17,950 bases of DNA from the NCBI GenBank assembly GCA_903882335.1, contig CAIRWP010000209.1, positions 1 to 17,950 on the forward strand, given 5' to 3'. Both the position numbers and the translations under genes were made by a program. The notes below the pieces were generated by a model that was given only the letters and a program-made list of their open reading frames with translations, was not told the origin of the DNA and searched no databases. Source of the stretch: an uncultured Opitutia bacterium. Lineage in GTDB: Bacteria > Verrucomicrobiota > Verrucomicrobiia > Opitutales > UBA953. This document shows, in pieces, positions 1-6,642 of this stretch (its first letter is position 1; each line of letters opens with the position of its first letter).

Positions 1-39
1 CTCGTCCGCCCGGCCAAGAAGGCCATCGCCGCCAAGTAA
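1..39 (+). CDS. rplC: 50S ribosomal protein L3, C-terminal end only
   Basis: Only the last twelve codons and a TAA stop are present, reading LVRPAKKAIAAK. The fragment itself is too short to identify. The call rests on position, because rplC precedes rplD in nearly all bacterial S10 operons, and on the Lys/Ala-rich tail, which suits an L3 C-terminus. L3 binds 23S rRNA early in assembly and reaches towards the peptidyl-transferase centre. The gap to rplD is 21 nt, consistent with one transcript. The rest of the gene lies outside the window. Confidence 0.72.
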   Translation, partial: LVRPAKKAIAAK

Positions 40-60
40 TCCCTCCAGCACCTCAGCGTT

Positions 61-687
61 ATGAAGCTCAAAGTTTATAAGTCCGACGGCACCTCCTTCG
101 CCGAGAAGGAGTTCGACATCCCCACCTTCGAGGGTGACAAGGGCGTCGCGCTGCTCAAGCAGGTCATCGTCTCCTACCAGGCCAACAAGCGCCAAGGCAC
201 TTCCAAGACCAAGGATTACGGCGAAGTCGCCGGCTCCGGCAAGAAGGTGCTCCCGCAGAAGGGTTCCGGCGGCTCCCGCCACGGCGACAAGCGCGCCCCC
301 CAGATGTTCAAGGGTGGCGTCGTCTTCGGTCCGCGCCCCCGCGACTGGTCCAAGACCATCACGACCCAGGCCAAGAAGCTCGCCCTGCAGCGCGCCCTCT
401 TCGAGCTCGCCAAGGACGGCGGCCTCTCGGTGATCGAGAAGTTCGAGGTCGCCCAGCCGAAGACCAAGCTCTTCGCCAAGGTCCTCACCTCCGTCTCCCC
501 CGAAGGTAAGCGCCTTCTGGTCGTCGACAGCGCCTGGTCCGAGCCCGTGCTCCGCGCCAGCCGCAACCTCGAGCGCGCCATCTTCTCCAACTCCTCCAAC
601 CTCAACGCTCTGGACCTCGTGCGCACGCCCCGCGTCCTGATCAGCGAAGCGGGCCTCAAGAAGGTCCTCGAGCGCACCAAGAACTAA
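61..687 (+). CDS. rplD: 50S ribosomal protein L4
   Basis: This 208-residue protein has the usual L4 length. L4 is a primary 23S rRNA-binding protein whose long loop lines the exit tunnel. The loop is recognisable at about residues 45-95, including GTSKTKDYGEVAGSGKK, KGSGGSRHGDKRAP and the stretch GGVVFGPRPRDW. The alpha/beta globular part follows (KKLALQRALFELA and onward). The ATG at 61 is the only sensible start and no Shine-Dalgarno precedes it (CCTCAGCGTT-ATG). In E. coli L4 also represses the S10 operon by binding its leader. That leader would lie upstream of this window, so autoregulation cannot be judged here. The identity is secure. Confidence 0.97.
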   Translation: MKLKVYKSDGTSFAEKEFDIPTFEGDKGVALLKQVIVSYQANKRQGTSKTKDYGEVAGSGKKVLPQKGSGGSRHGDKRAPQMFKGGVVFGPRPRDWSKTITTQAKKLALQRALFELAKDGGLSVIEKFEVAQPKTKLFAKVLTSVSPEGKRLLVVDSAWSEPVLRASRNLERAIFSNSSNLNALDLVRTPRVLISEAGLKKVLERTKN

Positions 688-698
688 GGACCCATCCA

Positions 699-986
699 AT
701 GAAGCCTGCTTCCGAAATCATCAGCCGCCCGATCCTCACGGAAAAGGCCTCCGGCTTGGCCGAGGCCAACAAGTACGTGTTCGAGATCCTGCCCGGCGCC
801 GACCGTGCCCAAGTCAAGGCCGCCATCGAGGCCTCCTTCAAGGTCACCGTGCAGAAGGTCAACATCCTCATCCGCAAGGGTAAGGTCCGCCGCAGCCGCC
901 TCGGCGGTGGCGCCATCTACCAGGAGACGACCTCCCGCCGCGCGATCGTGACCCTGAAGAAGGGCGACGTCATCTCCCTCGCCTAA
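699..986 (+). CDS. rplW: 50S ribosomal protein L23
   Basis: This 95-residue protein matches bacterial L23 in length and sequence: an N-terminal ISRPILTEKAS motif, the KYVFEI strand, and KVTVQKVNIL followed by a basic loop. L23 sits at the tunnel exit, where it docks trigger factor and the signal recognition particle. The gene begins 11 nt after rplD. Unlike nearly every other gene here it has a convincing Shine-Dalgarno, AAGGA at 686-690, which overlaps the rplD stop codon and lies 8 nt before the ATG. Translation may therefore be coupled to rplD. Confidence 0.97.
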   Translation: MKPASEIISRPILTEKASGLAEANKYVFEILPGADRAQVKAAIEASFKVTVQKVNILIRKGKVRRSRLGGGAIYQETTSRRAIVTLKKGDVISLA

Positions 987-1007
987 TCCCGGAGCCCGCA
1001 TCCCACC

Positions 1008-1868
1008 ATGCCTCTCATCACTTCCCGCCCCATCACTCCCGGTCAGCGCTTCCTTGTGCGCGTCAAGACCGAGGGTCTTCACCGCGGCCGCTCGGTGCCC
1101 AAGCTCACCGAGAGCAACCACCGCGCCATGGGCCGCAACTGCTACGGCCGTATCACCTCTCGCCGCCGGGGCGGAGGCCATAAGAAGCTCTACCGCAAGG
1201 TCGACTTCCGCCGCGACCGCATCGACGAAGTCGCGACCGTCCTCCGCATGGAGTACGATCCGAACCGCACCTCCCACCTCGCCCTGATCGAGTACGCCGA
1301 CAAGTCCCAGGCTTACATCCTCGCTCCGGACGGCCTCAAGGTCGGCGATAAGGTCGTCAGCACCAACACCGCCCAGGAACAGCTCACGCCCGGCCTCTCC
1401 CTGCCGCTGCGCCTGATCCCCCCGGCCACCTTCATTCACTGCATCGAGATCGAACCCGGCAAGGGTGGTCAGCTCGCCCGCTCCGCCGGCGGCTTCGCCC
1501 AGCTTCTGGGTCTCGAAGACGATCGCGTGATCCTGCGCATGCCCTCGGGCGAGCAGCGTTACCTCAACGCGGATGGTCGCGCGACCGTCGGCATCGTCGG
1601 CAACGTCGACCACCACAACGCCAGCCTCGGTAAGGCCGGTCGTAACCGCTGGAAGGGCCGTCGCCCGCGCCAGCGCGGTATGTCCATGAACCCGGTCGAC
1701 CACCCGAACGGCGGTGGCGGCGGTAAGAAGAAGGGTGGCGGCGGTCGCCAGCACCTGAAGTCCCCCTGGGGTCAGCTCGCGAAGGGTTTCCCGACGCGCA
1801 CCAAGGCGAAGGCTTCCAACAACCAGATCATCGTCCGCCGCAACGGCCGGAAGGTGAAGCAGGTCTAA
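1008..1868 (+). CDS. rplB: 50S ribosomal protein L2
   Basis: This 286-residue L2 is slightly longer than the 273-residue E. coli protein. L2 is needed for subunit association and for peptidyl-transferase activity. Family hallmarks are GRITSRRRGGGHKKLYR near residue 50, EYDPNR near 82, YILAPDGLKVGD near 103, GKGGQLARSAG near 151 and the SPWGQLAKG(F)PTR tail. The usually conserved MNPVDHPHGGGEG segment reads MNPVDHPNGGGGG (227-239), followed by KKKGGGG. The functionally important first His (H232; His229 in mature E. coli numbering) is kept, while the second His is Asn and the acidic residue is lost. The spacing to both neighbours is 21 nt. Confidence 0.98.
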   Translation: MPLITSRPITPGQRFLVRVKTEGLHRGRSVPKLTESNHRAMGRNCYGRITSRRRGGGHKKLYRKVDFRRDRIDEVATVLRMEYDPNRTSHLALIEYADKSQAYILAPDGLKVGDKVVSTNTAQEQLTPGLSLPLRLIPPATFIHCIEIEPGKGGQLARSAGGFAQLLGLEDDRVILRMPSGEQRYLNADGRATVGIVGNVDHHNASLGKAGRNRWKGRRPRQRGMSMNPVDHPNGGGGGKKKGGGGRQHLKSPWGQLAKGFPTRTKAKASNNQIIVRRNGRKVKQV

Positions 1869-1889
1869 CCCCCGCCCCGCACTCTCACC

Positions 1890-2168
1890 ATGGCACGCTC
1901 TCGCAAAAAGGGATTCTTCGTCGACCCGCACCTCGTCGACAAGGTCATCGCCGCCCAGAAGGCCAACAGCCGCAAGCCGATCAAGACCTGGTCGCGCCGC
2001 TCGACGGTCACCCCCGATTTCATCGGTCTCAACCTTGAGGTCCATAATGGCAAGGCCTTCGTCGCCGTCTATGTGACGGAGAACATGGTCGGCCACAAGC
2101 TCGGCGAGTTCGCGCCCACGCGCACCTTCCGCCAGCATACCCAGCCTTCCCGCAAGGAAGCCCAGTAA
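1890..2168 (+). CDS. rpsS: 30S ribosomal protein S19
   Basis: This 92-residue protein has the normal S19 length. S19 binds the head of the 30S subunit with S13, near the A site and bridge B1a. Visible hallmarks are the basic start MARSRKKGFFVDPHL, the IKTWSRRSTVTPDFIG segment at about 30-45, and VAVYVTENMVGHKLGEFAPTRTF. The start is the ATG at 1890 after a C-rich leader without a Shine-Dalgarno. It is followed after 8 nt not by rplV, the usual neighbour, but by an unrelated small secreted-protein gene. Confidence 0.98.
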   Translation: MARSRKKGFFVDPHLVDKVIAAQKANSRKPIKTWSRRSTVTPDFIGLNLEVHNGKAFVAVYVTENMVGHKLGEFAPTRTFRQHTQPSRKEAQ

Positions 2169-2176
2169 TCCTCCTC

Positions 2177-2524
2177 GTGCGCGCCGCCCTCCCCATGCTC
2201 CTCCTGCCCGTCGCCGCCTTCGCGGCCGACGCGGTGGCGCTTGGTTCGGCGGAAGCGGACGGCAAGGGTGCCGTCGTCCAGGTCCTCGCGGGCCGGGACG
2301 CCGACCTGGTGGTCGTGTCCGGCGGTCATGACCGGGGCTTCCGCCCTGGCGCCGTCTGCACGGTGAGCCGCGCCGGCCGTCCTTTCGGGACCGTCGTCGT
2401 CGCCGAGTCCGCCCGCGCCCGTTCGGTCGCGCTCATCCTTTCGCTCGACCCCGCCGCCGACCCGGCCGCCGCCCGCATCCTGCCCGGCGACATCGTCGCG
2501 ACTCGCGCCAATCCCCGCATCTAA
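2177..2524 (+). CDS. Small predicted secreted protein inserted in the S10 operon
   Basis: I do not recognise this 115-residue protein. With the GTG start at 2177 it begins MRAALPMLLLPVAAFAADA, a signal peptide with one Arg, a hydrophobic core and an AFA-type cleavage site near residue 16. An ATG at 2195 would shorten the start by six codons and remove the Arg, so I prefer the GTG. The mature part is about 98 residues, acidic to neutral, and rich in short Val/Gly strands (VVQVLAG, LVVVSGG, GTVVVAES). It carries FRPGAVCTVSRAGRPFG and ends in ILPGDIVATRANPR. This hints at a small beta-barrel fold of the kind seen in some envelope proteins; that is inference. It lies 8 nt after rpsS and 23 nt before rplV in the same orientation, so it is almost certainly cotranscribed with ribosomal proteins. 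C-ending codons match the neighbours, arguing for a real gene. Confidence 0.78.
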   Translation: MRAALPMLLLPVAAFAADAVALGSAEADGKGAVVQVLAGRDADLVVVSGGHDRGFRPGAVCTVSRAGRPFGTVVVAESARARSVALILSLDPAADPAAARILPGDIVATRANPRI

Positions 2525-2547
2525 CCCTCTCCCCCTTTATTATCGTC

Positions 2548-2886
2548 ATGGAAGTCCACGCCACCACCCGTTTCGCCCGCATGTCGCCCCAGAAGGTGCG
2601 CGAAGTCGCGCGCCAGATCCAAGGCCTCCCGGCCGAGGAAGCCATCCAGCTGCTCCGCTTCATCCCGCGCAAGTCCGCCCGCCTCCTTGGGAAGACCCTC
2701 GCGAGCGCCATCGCGAACGCCGAGAATAACCACAACCTCTCCAGCAGCGACCTCGTCGTCGTCTCCGCCACGGTCAACCAGGGTCCCGTCCTCAAACGGT
2801 CGATGCCCGCCGCCCGCGGTTCCGCCCACCCCATCCACAAGTCCATGAGCCACATCCGCGTGGCCCTGGCCTCCGCCACCAAATAA
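2548..2886 (+). CDS. rplV: 50S ribosomal protein L22
   Basis: This 112-residue L22 has the normal length. L22 contributes a long beta-hairpin to the exit-tunnel constriction, where macrolides act. Visible hallmarks are ARMSPQKVREVARQIQG at about 11-27, the SARLLGKTLASAIANAENN helix region, and the hairpin GPVLKRSMPAARGSAHPIHKS around residues 80-100, which is close to the canonical form. The end is SHIRVALA, the usual terminal strand. The ATG at 2548 follows a pyrimidine-rich leader lacking a Shine-Dalgarno. It begins 23 nt after the secreted-protein gene and is followed by rpsC after 13 nt. Confidence 0.97.
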   Translation: MEVHATTRFARMSPQKVREVARQIQGLPAEEAIQLLRFIPRKSARLLGKTLASAIANAENNHNLSSSDLVVVSATVNQGPVLKRSMPAARGSAHPIHKSMSHIRVALASATK

Positions 2887-2899
2887 TCTCCGCACCCAC

Positions 2900-3541
2900 A
2901 TGGGCCAGAAAGTAAATCCGATCGGCTTCCGTCTAGCCGTCCGCCGCAACTGGGAATCCCGCTGGTACGCCACCAAGCGCGATTTCCCGGCCTTCATCCT
3001 GGAGGACTACCGCATCCGCGAGTTCCTCAAGGAGAAGCTCCGCCAAGCCGCGGTGCCCCGCATCTTCATCGAGCGCGCCGGCCAGAAGGTCCGCGTCCGC
3101 ATCTGGACCGCCCGCCCGGGTATGGTCATCGGCCGCAAGGGCGACGACCTCAAGCTGCTCCGCGGCGAGATCCAGAAGGTCGCCGGCAAGGCCCGCATCG
3201 AGGACATCATCCTCGAGGTCAACGAAGTGAAGCGCCCCGACCTGGTCGCCCAGCTCGTCGCCGAGAACATCGCCCTCCAGCTCGAGCGCCGCATCTCCTT
3301 CCGCCGCGCCATGAAGAAGGCCGTCCAGACCACCATGACGAACGGCGCCGATGGCATCCGTATCCGCCTCGGTGGTCGTCTCGGCGGCGCCGAGATCGCC
3401 CGCGTCGAGTCCGCCCGCGTCGGTCGCGTGCCGCTCCACACCCTCCGCGAGAACATCGACTACGGCTTCACCGAGGCCCGTACGCTGGCCGGCAAGGTCG
3501 GCATCAAGTGCTGGATCTGCGCCAAGGACTCCGAGTTCTAA
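2900..3541 (+). CDS. rpsC: 30S ribosomal protein S3
   Basis: This 213-residue S3 is a little shorter than E. coli S3 (233) because it lacks a long C-terminal tail. S3 lines the mRNA entry channel and contributes to helicase activity. The start MGQKVNPIGFRLAV is canonical. The type II KH domain carries GMVIGRKGDD near residue 74, with the GRKG loop. The C-terminal domain includes GIRIRLGGRLGGAEIARVE and GRVPLHTLRENIDYG. It ends at KCWICAKDSEF, just after the core fold. No Shine-Dalgarno precedes the ATG. Confidence 0.98.
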   Translation: MGQKVNPIGFRLAVRRNWESRWYATKRDFPAFILEDYRIREFLKEKLRQAAVPRIFIERAGQKVRVRIWTARPGMVIGRKGDDLKLLRGEIQKVAGKARIEDIILEVNEVKRPDLVAQLVAENIALQLERRISFRRAMKKAVQTTMTNGADGIRIRLGGRLGGAEIARVESARVGRVPLHTLRENIDYGFTEARTLAGKVGIKCWICAKDSEF

Positions 3542-3579
3542 GTCACCCTCGTCCACCTCCGACCTTAAACTAGCTCACC

Positions 3580-4008
3580 ATGGCCAATCTCCAACCCGCT
3601 CGCACCAAGTGGCGCAAGCACCGCAAGGGCAAGATCCGCGGCAACGCCACCGCCTGCAACACCCTCGACTTCGGTGATTTCGGCATCCAGTCCCTGGATC
3701 GTGCCCGCATCCCCGCCAACCAGATCGAGGCCGCCCGCATCGCCATCTCCCGTGCCCTCAAGCGCAAGGGCAAGATGTGGATGCGCATCTTCCCGCACAC
3801 CCCGGTGACCCGGAAGCCGGCCGAAGTCCGCATGGGCTCGGGCAAGGGCTCCGTCGAGTACTACGTCGCCGTCATCAAGCCCGGCACCATGATGTTCGAG
3901 GTCGCCGGCGTCACGATCTCCGTGGCCCGCGAGGCCATGCGCCTGGCCGACACCAAGCTCCAGGTCCGCTGCCGCTTCGTCGCCCGCGAAGAACTGGAAA
4001 AGTATTGA
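3580..4008 (+). CDS. rplP: 50S ribosomal protein L16
   Basis: This 142-residue L16 is close to the usual 136-140 residues. L16 sits between the central protuberance and the A-site tRNA and is needed late in assembly. Hallmarks are the basic N-terminus TKWRKHRKGKIRG, the FGDFGIQSLD segment near 28, IEAARIAISRALKRKGK, WMRIFPHTPVTRKPAEVRMGSGKGS around 65-90, and the VAREAMRLADTKL helix. It begins 38 nt after rpsC with no Shine-Dalgarno and is followed by rpmC after 41 nt. The gaps hold only C-rich leader sequence. Confidence 0.98.
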   Translation: MANLQPARTKWRKHRKGKIRGNATACNTLDFGDFGIQSLDRARIPANQIEAARIAISRALKRKGKMWMRIFPHTPVTRKPAEVRMGSGKGSVEYYVAVIKPGTMMFEVAGVTISVAREAMRLADTKLQVRCRFVAREELEKY

Positions 4009-4049
4009 TGCACCCGGCTTCGCCCACCCATAACTGACCCTTTTCACCG

Positions 4050-4271
4050 ATGTCCAAGTACCAGAAAGACAAGCCCTCCGCCGCCTCGGCCCTCCGTCCG
4101 CTGGCCCCCGCCGAGCTCCAGAAGCGCGTCCGCGAGGCTCGCGAGGAGCTGCTGCAGCTCCGCCTCCGCCAGGCCACCGGCGCGGTCGAGAACTCCGCCC
4201 GTTTCCGCGCCCTCCGCAAGGAAGTCGCCCGTTGCCTGACCATCCTCTCCGGTCAGGCCCAGCAGAAGTAA
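4050..4271 (+). CDS. rpmC: 50S ribosomal protein L29
   Basis: This 73-residue L29 is somewhat longer than the typical 60-66. The extra length is an N-terminal stretch of about 15 residues (MSKYQKDKPSAASAL) ahead of the usual LAPAELQKRVREAREELLQL helix. The second helix region reads NSARFRALRKEVARCLTIL. L29 is a two-helix protein beside L23 at the tunnel exit. A later methionine start is not available, so the longer N-terminus is probably real. Position between rplP and rpsQ is canonical. Confidence 0.95.
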   Translation: MSKYQKDKPSAASALRPLAPAELQKRVREAREELLQLRLRQATGAVENSARFRALRKEVARCLTILSGQAQQK

Positions 4272-4295
4272 CCCACCTCCAACCCACGTTTCCCG

Positions 4296-4577
4296 ATGTC
4301 CGAGTCCCGCTCCAACCGCAAGACCCTCACCGCCCTCGTCGTCTCCCGCACCGGGGACAAGTCGATCAAGGTCAACTTCCAGTACACCGTGCCGCACCCC
4401 GTGTACGGCAAGGAGGTCAAGCGACGCACCGTGCTGCACGCCCATGACGAGAAGAACGAGTGCAAGACCGGCGACCGCGTCGAGATCATGGAGACCCGCC
4501 CCCTTTCCAAGCTGAAGCGCTGGCGCGTCATCCGCGTCGTCGAAGCCGCCAAGATCGCCGTCCCCGGGATTGACTAA
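4296..4577 (+). CDS. rpsQ: 30S ribosomal protein S17
   Basis: This 93-residue S17 is slightly longer than E. coli S17 (84). S17 is a primary 16S rRNA-binding OB-fold protein in the 30S body. Hallmarks are RKTLTALVVSRTGDKSIKV at 8-26, the VYGKEVKRRTVLHAHDEKNECKTGD region, and IMETRPLSKLKRWRVIRVVE near the end. The last ten residues (AAKIAVPGID) are a short extension. It is the last gene of the classical S10 operon order. A 33-nt gap leads into rplN with no terminator or clear promoter, so S10 and spc genes are probably read through. Confidence 0.97.
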   Translation: MSESRSNRKTLTALVVSRTGDKSIKVNFQYTVPHPVYGKEVKRRTVLHAHDEKNECKTGDRVEIMETRPLSKLKRWRVIRVVEAAKIAVPGID

Positions 4578-4610
4578 CCAGTCCCGGCCCACCTCCCGAC
4601 CTACACTCTC

Positions 4611-4976
4611 ATGATTCAGATGCTTTCCCGGCTCGACGTAGCCGACAACACCGGAGCCCGCAAGGTGCGGATGATCCGCCGCCTGGGCCAGTTGACCGAC
4701 ACCGCCGGCATCGGCGACATCATCATCTGCTCCGTTAAGGACTCCACCCCCGACGCCCAGGTCAAGAAGGGCTCCGTCTGTCGCGCCGTCATCGTGCGCA
4801 CCGTCGCCCCGATCCGCCGCGCGGACGGCAGCTACCTGCGCTTCGACACCAACGCCGTGGTCATCCTCGACGAGAACGGCAACCCCAAGGGCACCCGCAT
4901 CTTCGGGCCCGTGGCGCGCGAGCTGCGCAGCAAGAACTTCATGAAGATCATCTCCCTCGCTCCCGAGGTACTCTGA
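4611..4976 (+). CDS. rplN: 50S ribosomal protein L14
   Basis: This 121-residue L14 is one of the most conserved 50S proteins. It contacts 16S rRNA in bridges B5/B8 and is where RsfS silencing factors bind. Hallmarks are MIQMLSRLDVADNTGARKV at the start, GDIIICSVKDSTP near 42, VKKGSVCRAVIVRT near 55, LRFDTNAVVILDENGNPKGTRIFGPVARELR near 76-108, and KIISLAPEVL at the end. A second ATG three codons in is possible, but MIQM is the family-standard start. It is followed by rplX after only 5 nt. Confidence 0.98.
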   Translation: MIQMLSRLDVADNTGARKVRMIRRLGQLTDTAGIGDIIICSVKDSTPDAQVKKGSVCRAVIVRTVAPIRRADGSYLRFDTNAVVILDENGNPKGTRIFGPVARELRSKNFMKIISLAPEVL

Positions 4977-4981
4977 ACACC

Positions 4982-5257
4982 ATGTCCAAGACCGACATCA
5001 AGAAAGGCGACGAGGTCGTCGTCATCGCCGGCAGCCACAAGGGCAAGCGCGGCAAGATCACCATCTACGACCGCGCCGACGAGCGCGTGACCATCGAGGG
5101 CCTGAACCTCGTGAAGCGTCACCTCAAGCGCACCCAGGACGGCCAGGGCGGCATCACCGAGCGTGAAGCCCCCATCGCCCGCTCTAACGTCATGCTGGCC
5201 TCCCTCTGGGACGCCCGCCGCGCCAAGAAGCCGGCCGCCAAGGCCGCCAAGAAGTAA
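4982..5257 (+). CDS. rplX: 50S ribosomal protein L24
   Basis: This 91-residue L24 is shorter than the 104-residue E. coli protein. L24 is an assembly initiator that binds the 5' part of 23S rRNA and sits near the tunnel exit. The N-terminal KOW motif is clear: KGDEVVVIAGSHKGKRGKI at about 8-26. It is followed by VTIEGLNLVKRHLKRTQ and GGITEREAPIARSNVML. The C-terminus is a Lys/Ala-rich tail (AKKPAAKAAKK), like the basic tails on several other r-proteins in this window. The 5-nt spacing from rplN suggests translational coupling. Confidence 0.97.
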   Translation: MSKTDIKKGDEVVVIAGSHKGKRGKITIYDRADERVTIEGLNLVKRHLKRTQDGQGGITEREAPIARSNVMLASLWDARRAKKPAAKAAKK

Positions 5258-5289
5258 TCCCGACGAAACCCCCCGAGACTTAACACCCA

Positions 5290-5868
5290 ATGGCCACTGT
5301 CCCTTTCCTGAAGAAGTACTACCTCGAGAAGGTCGTCCCCGAGCTCATCAAGAGCCGCGGTTACAAGAACATCCACCAGGTCCCGAACCTGAAGAAGATC
5401 GTCCTCAACTCGGCTTTCAAGGCCGAGGCCGACAAGGCCCACATGGCCGAGGTCGTCAAGGAGATCACCAAGCTCTCCGGCCAGAAGCCGATCATCACCA
5501 AGGCCAGCAAGTCGGTCGCGAGCTTCAAGGTCCGCGCCGGCATGCCCCTCGGCTGCGTCGTCACCCTCCGCGGCGCCCGCATGTGGGAGTTCTACCTCCG
5601 CCTCACTGCGGTGGCCCTCCCGATGATCCGCGACTTCCGCGGCGTCGGTAACCGCCTCGACGGCCGTGGCAACTATTCCCTCGGCATCAGCGACCACACC
5701 ATCTTCCCGGAAACCCAGGCCGACGGCCAGCAGCGCGCCAACATCGGCATGGACGTCTGCATCGCCACCTCCGCCCATAACGACGACGAAGGTCGCGAGC
5801 TGCTCCGCCTCCTCGGTATGCCCTTCCGCCGCGCGTCCGCCGTGACCGCCGAGCCCGCCAAGGCCTAA
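5290..5868 (+). CDS. rplE: 50S ribosomal protein L5
   Basis: This 192-residue L5 is slightly longer than the usual 178-180. L5 binds 5S rRNA with L18 and contacts P-site tRNA from the central protuberance. Hallmarks are LKKYYLEKVVPELIKSRGYKN at the start, ITKLSGQKPIITKASKSVASFKVR, MPLGCVVTLRGARMWEFYLRL, DFRGVGNRLDGRGNYSLGI and ANIGMDVCIATSAHNDDEGRELL. The last dozen residues (ASAVTAEPAKA) are an Ala-rich extension. No Shine-Dalgarno precedes the ATG. Confidence 0.98.
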   Translation: MATVPFLKKYYLEKVVPELIKSRGYKNIHQVPNLKKIVLNSAFKAEADKAHMAEVVKEITKLSGQKPIITKASKSVASFKVRAGMPLGCVVTLRGARMWEFYLRLTAVALPMIRDFRGVGNRLDGRGNYSLGISDHTIFPETQADGQQRANIGMDVCIATSAHNDDEGRELLRLLGMPFRRASAVTAEPAKA

Positions 5869-5892
5869 CCTCCACTCTAAGCAAACACCCGA

Positions 5893-6198
5893 ATGGCCAA
5901 GAAGTCTGTCATCCAGCGCGCCCTCAAGCGCGACCGCCTCGTCAAGAAGTACGCCGTCAAGCGCGGCGAACTGAAGGCGATCCTCGCCGACCCGAAGACC
6001 TCCGAGGAGGCCTTCTACGAAGCCCAGCGCAAGCTCTCCAAGCTCCCGCGCAGTTCCTCCCCCGTCCGCAAGAAGAACCGTTGCTCGATCTCCGGCCGCC
6101 CGCGCGCCTACATCCGCAAGTTCGGTCTCTCCCGCATCACCTTCCGCGAACTCGCCCTCAACGGCCAGATTCCGGGCGTCACCAAGGCCTCCTGGTAA
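5893..6198 (+). CDS. rpsN: 30S ribosomal protein S14, zinc-free type
   Basis: This 101-residue S14 is the longer zinc-independent (C-minus) form. It has one cysteine, in the RCSISGRPRAY motif near residue 64, rather than the two CxxC pairs of the 61-residue zinc type. S14 acts late in 30S head assembly. It starts MAKKSVIQRALKRDRL and ends in the conserved FGLSRITFRELALNGQIPGVTKASW. The insertion region at about 30-55 (ADPKTSEEAFYEAQRKLSKLPRSS) is typical of the long form. A zinc-free copy in the main operon means no zinc-sparing paralogue is required. Confidence 0.97.
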   Translation: MAKKSVIQRALKRDRLVKKYAVKRGELKAILADPKTSEEAFYEAQRKLSKLPRSSSPVRKKNRCSISGRPRAYIRKFGLSRITFRELALNGQIPGVTKASW

Positions 6199-6219
6199 AT
6201 CCCCCAAGCACCTACAACT

Positions 6220-6618
6220 ATGTCCGCTTCCACTGACACCATCGGGGATTTCCTCACCGCCGTCCGCAACGCGTCCCAGGCCACCAAGCCGACCGTGACC
6301 GTGCAATGGTCCCGCCTCCGCGAGGGCGTCGCCCGCATCCTCGCCGAGTCCGGCTACGTCGCCGGCTTCCGCAAGTCCGAGCGCGACGGTCTCCCGACCC
6401 TCGAGATCACCCTTAAGTACGTCGCCGGCGTCCCCTCGATCACCAGCATCGAACGCGTCTCCACCCCCGGCCGTCGCGTCTACGCCGGCTACGCCTCCGT
6501 CCCCAAGGTCATCGGCGGCATGGGCGTCTCCATCCTCACCACCTCGCGTGGCGTCCTGACCGACGCCGAGGCCCGTCGCCAGAAGGTCGGCGGCGAGCTC
6601 CTCGCGAAGGTCTGGTAA
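6220..6618 (+). CDS. rpsH: 30S ribosomal protein S8
   Basis: This 132-residue S8 has the usual length. S8 binds the central domain of 16S rRNA and in E. coli represses the spc operon by binding mRNA near rplE. Hallmarks are DTIGDFLTAVRNAS at the start, GVARILAESGYVAGFR near 36-52, RVSTPGRRVYAG near 80, and SILTTSRGVLTDAEARRQKVGGELLAKVW at the end. The N-terminal half is more divergent than the rest: VQWSRLR stands where many S8 proteins have a VPxSxxK-like segment. I see no obvious S8-type mRNA site before rplE by eye. Confidence 0.97.
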   Translation: MSASTDTIGDFLTAVRNASQATKPTVTVQWSRLREGVARILAESGYVAGFRKSERDGLPTLEITLKYVAGVPSITSIERVSTPGRRVYAGYASVPKVIGGMGVSILTTSRGVLTDAEARRQKVGGELLAKVW

Positions 6619-6642
6619 CCCACCCAACCCCTTAGCACAGCC

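Noticed and set aside
2177..2524. Idea that the gene between rpsS and rplV is a broken or duplicated ribosomal protein
   Set aside because: It has a signal peptide, low Lys/Arg content and no resemblance to S19, L22 or another r-protein.
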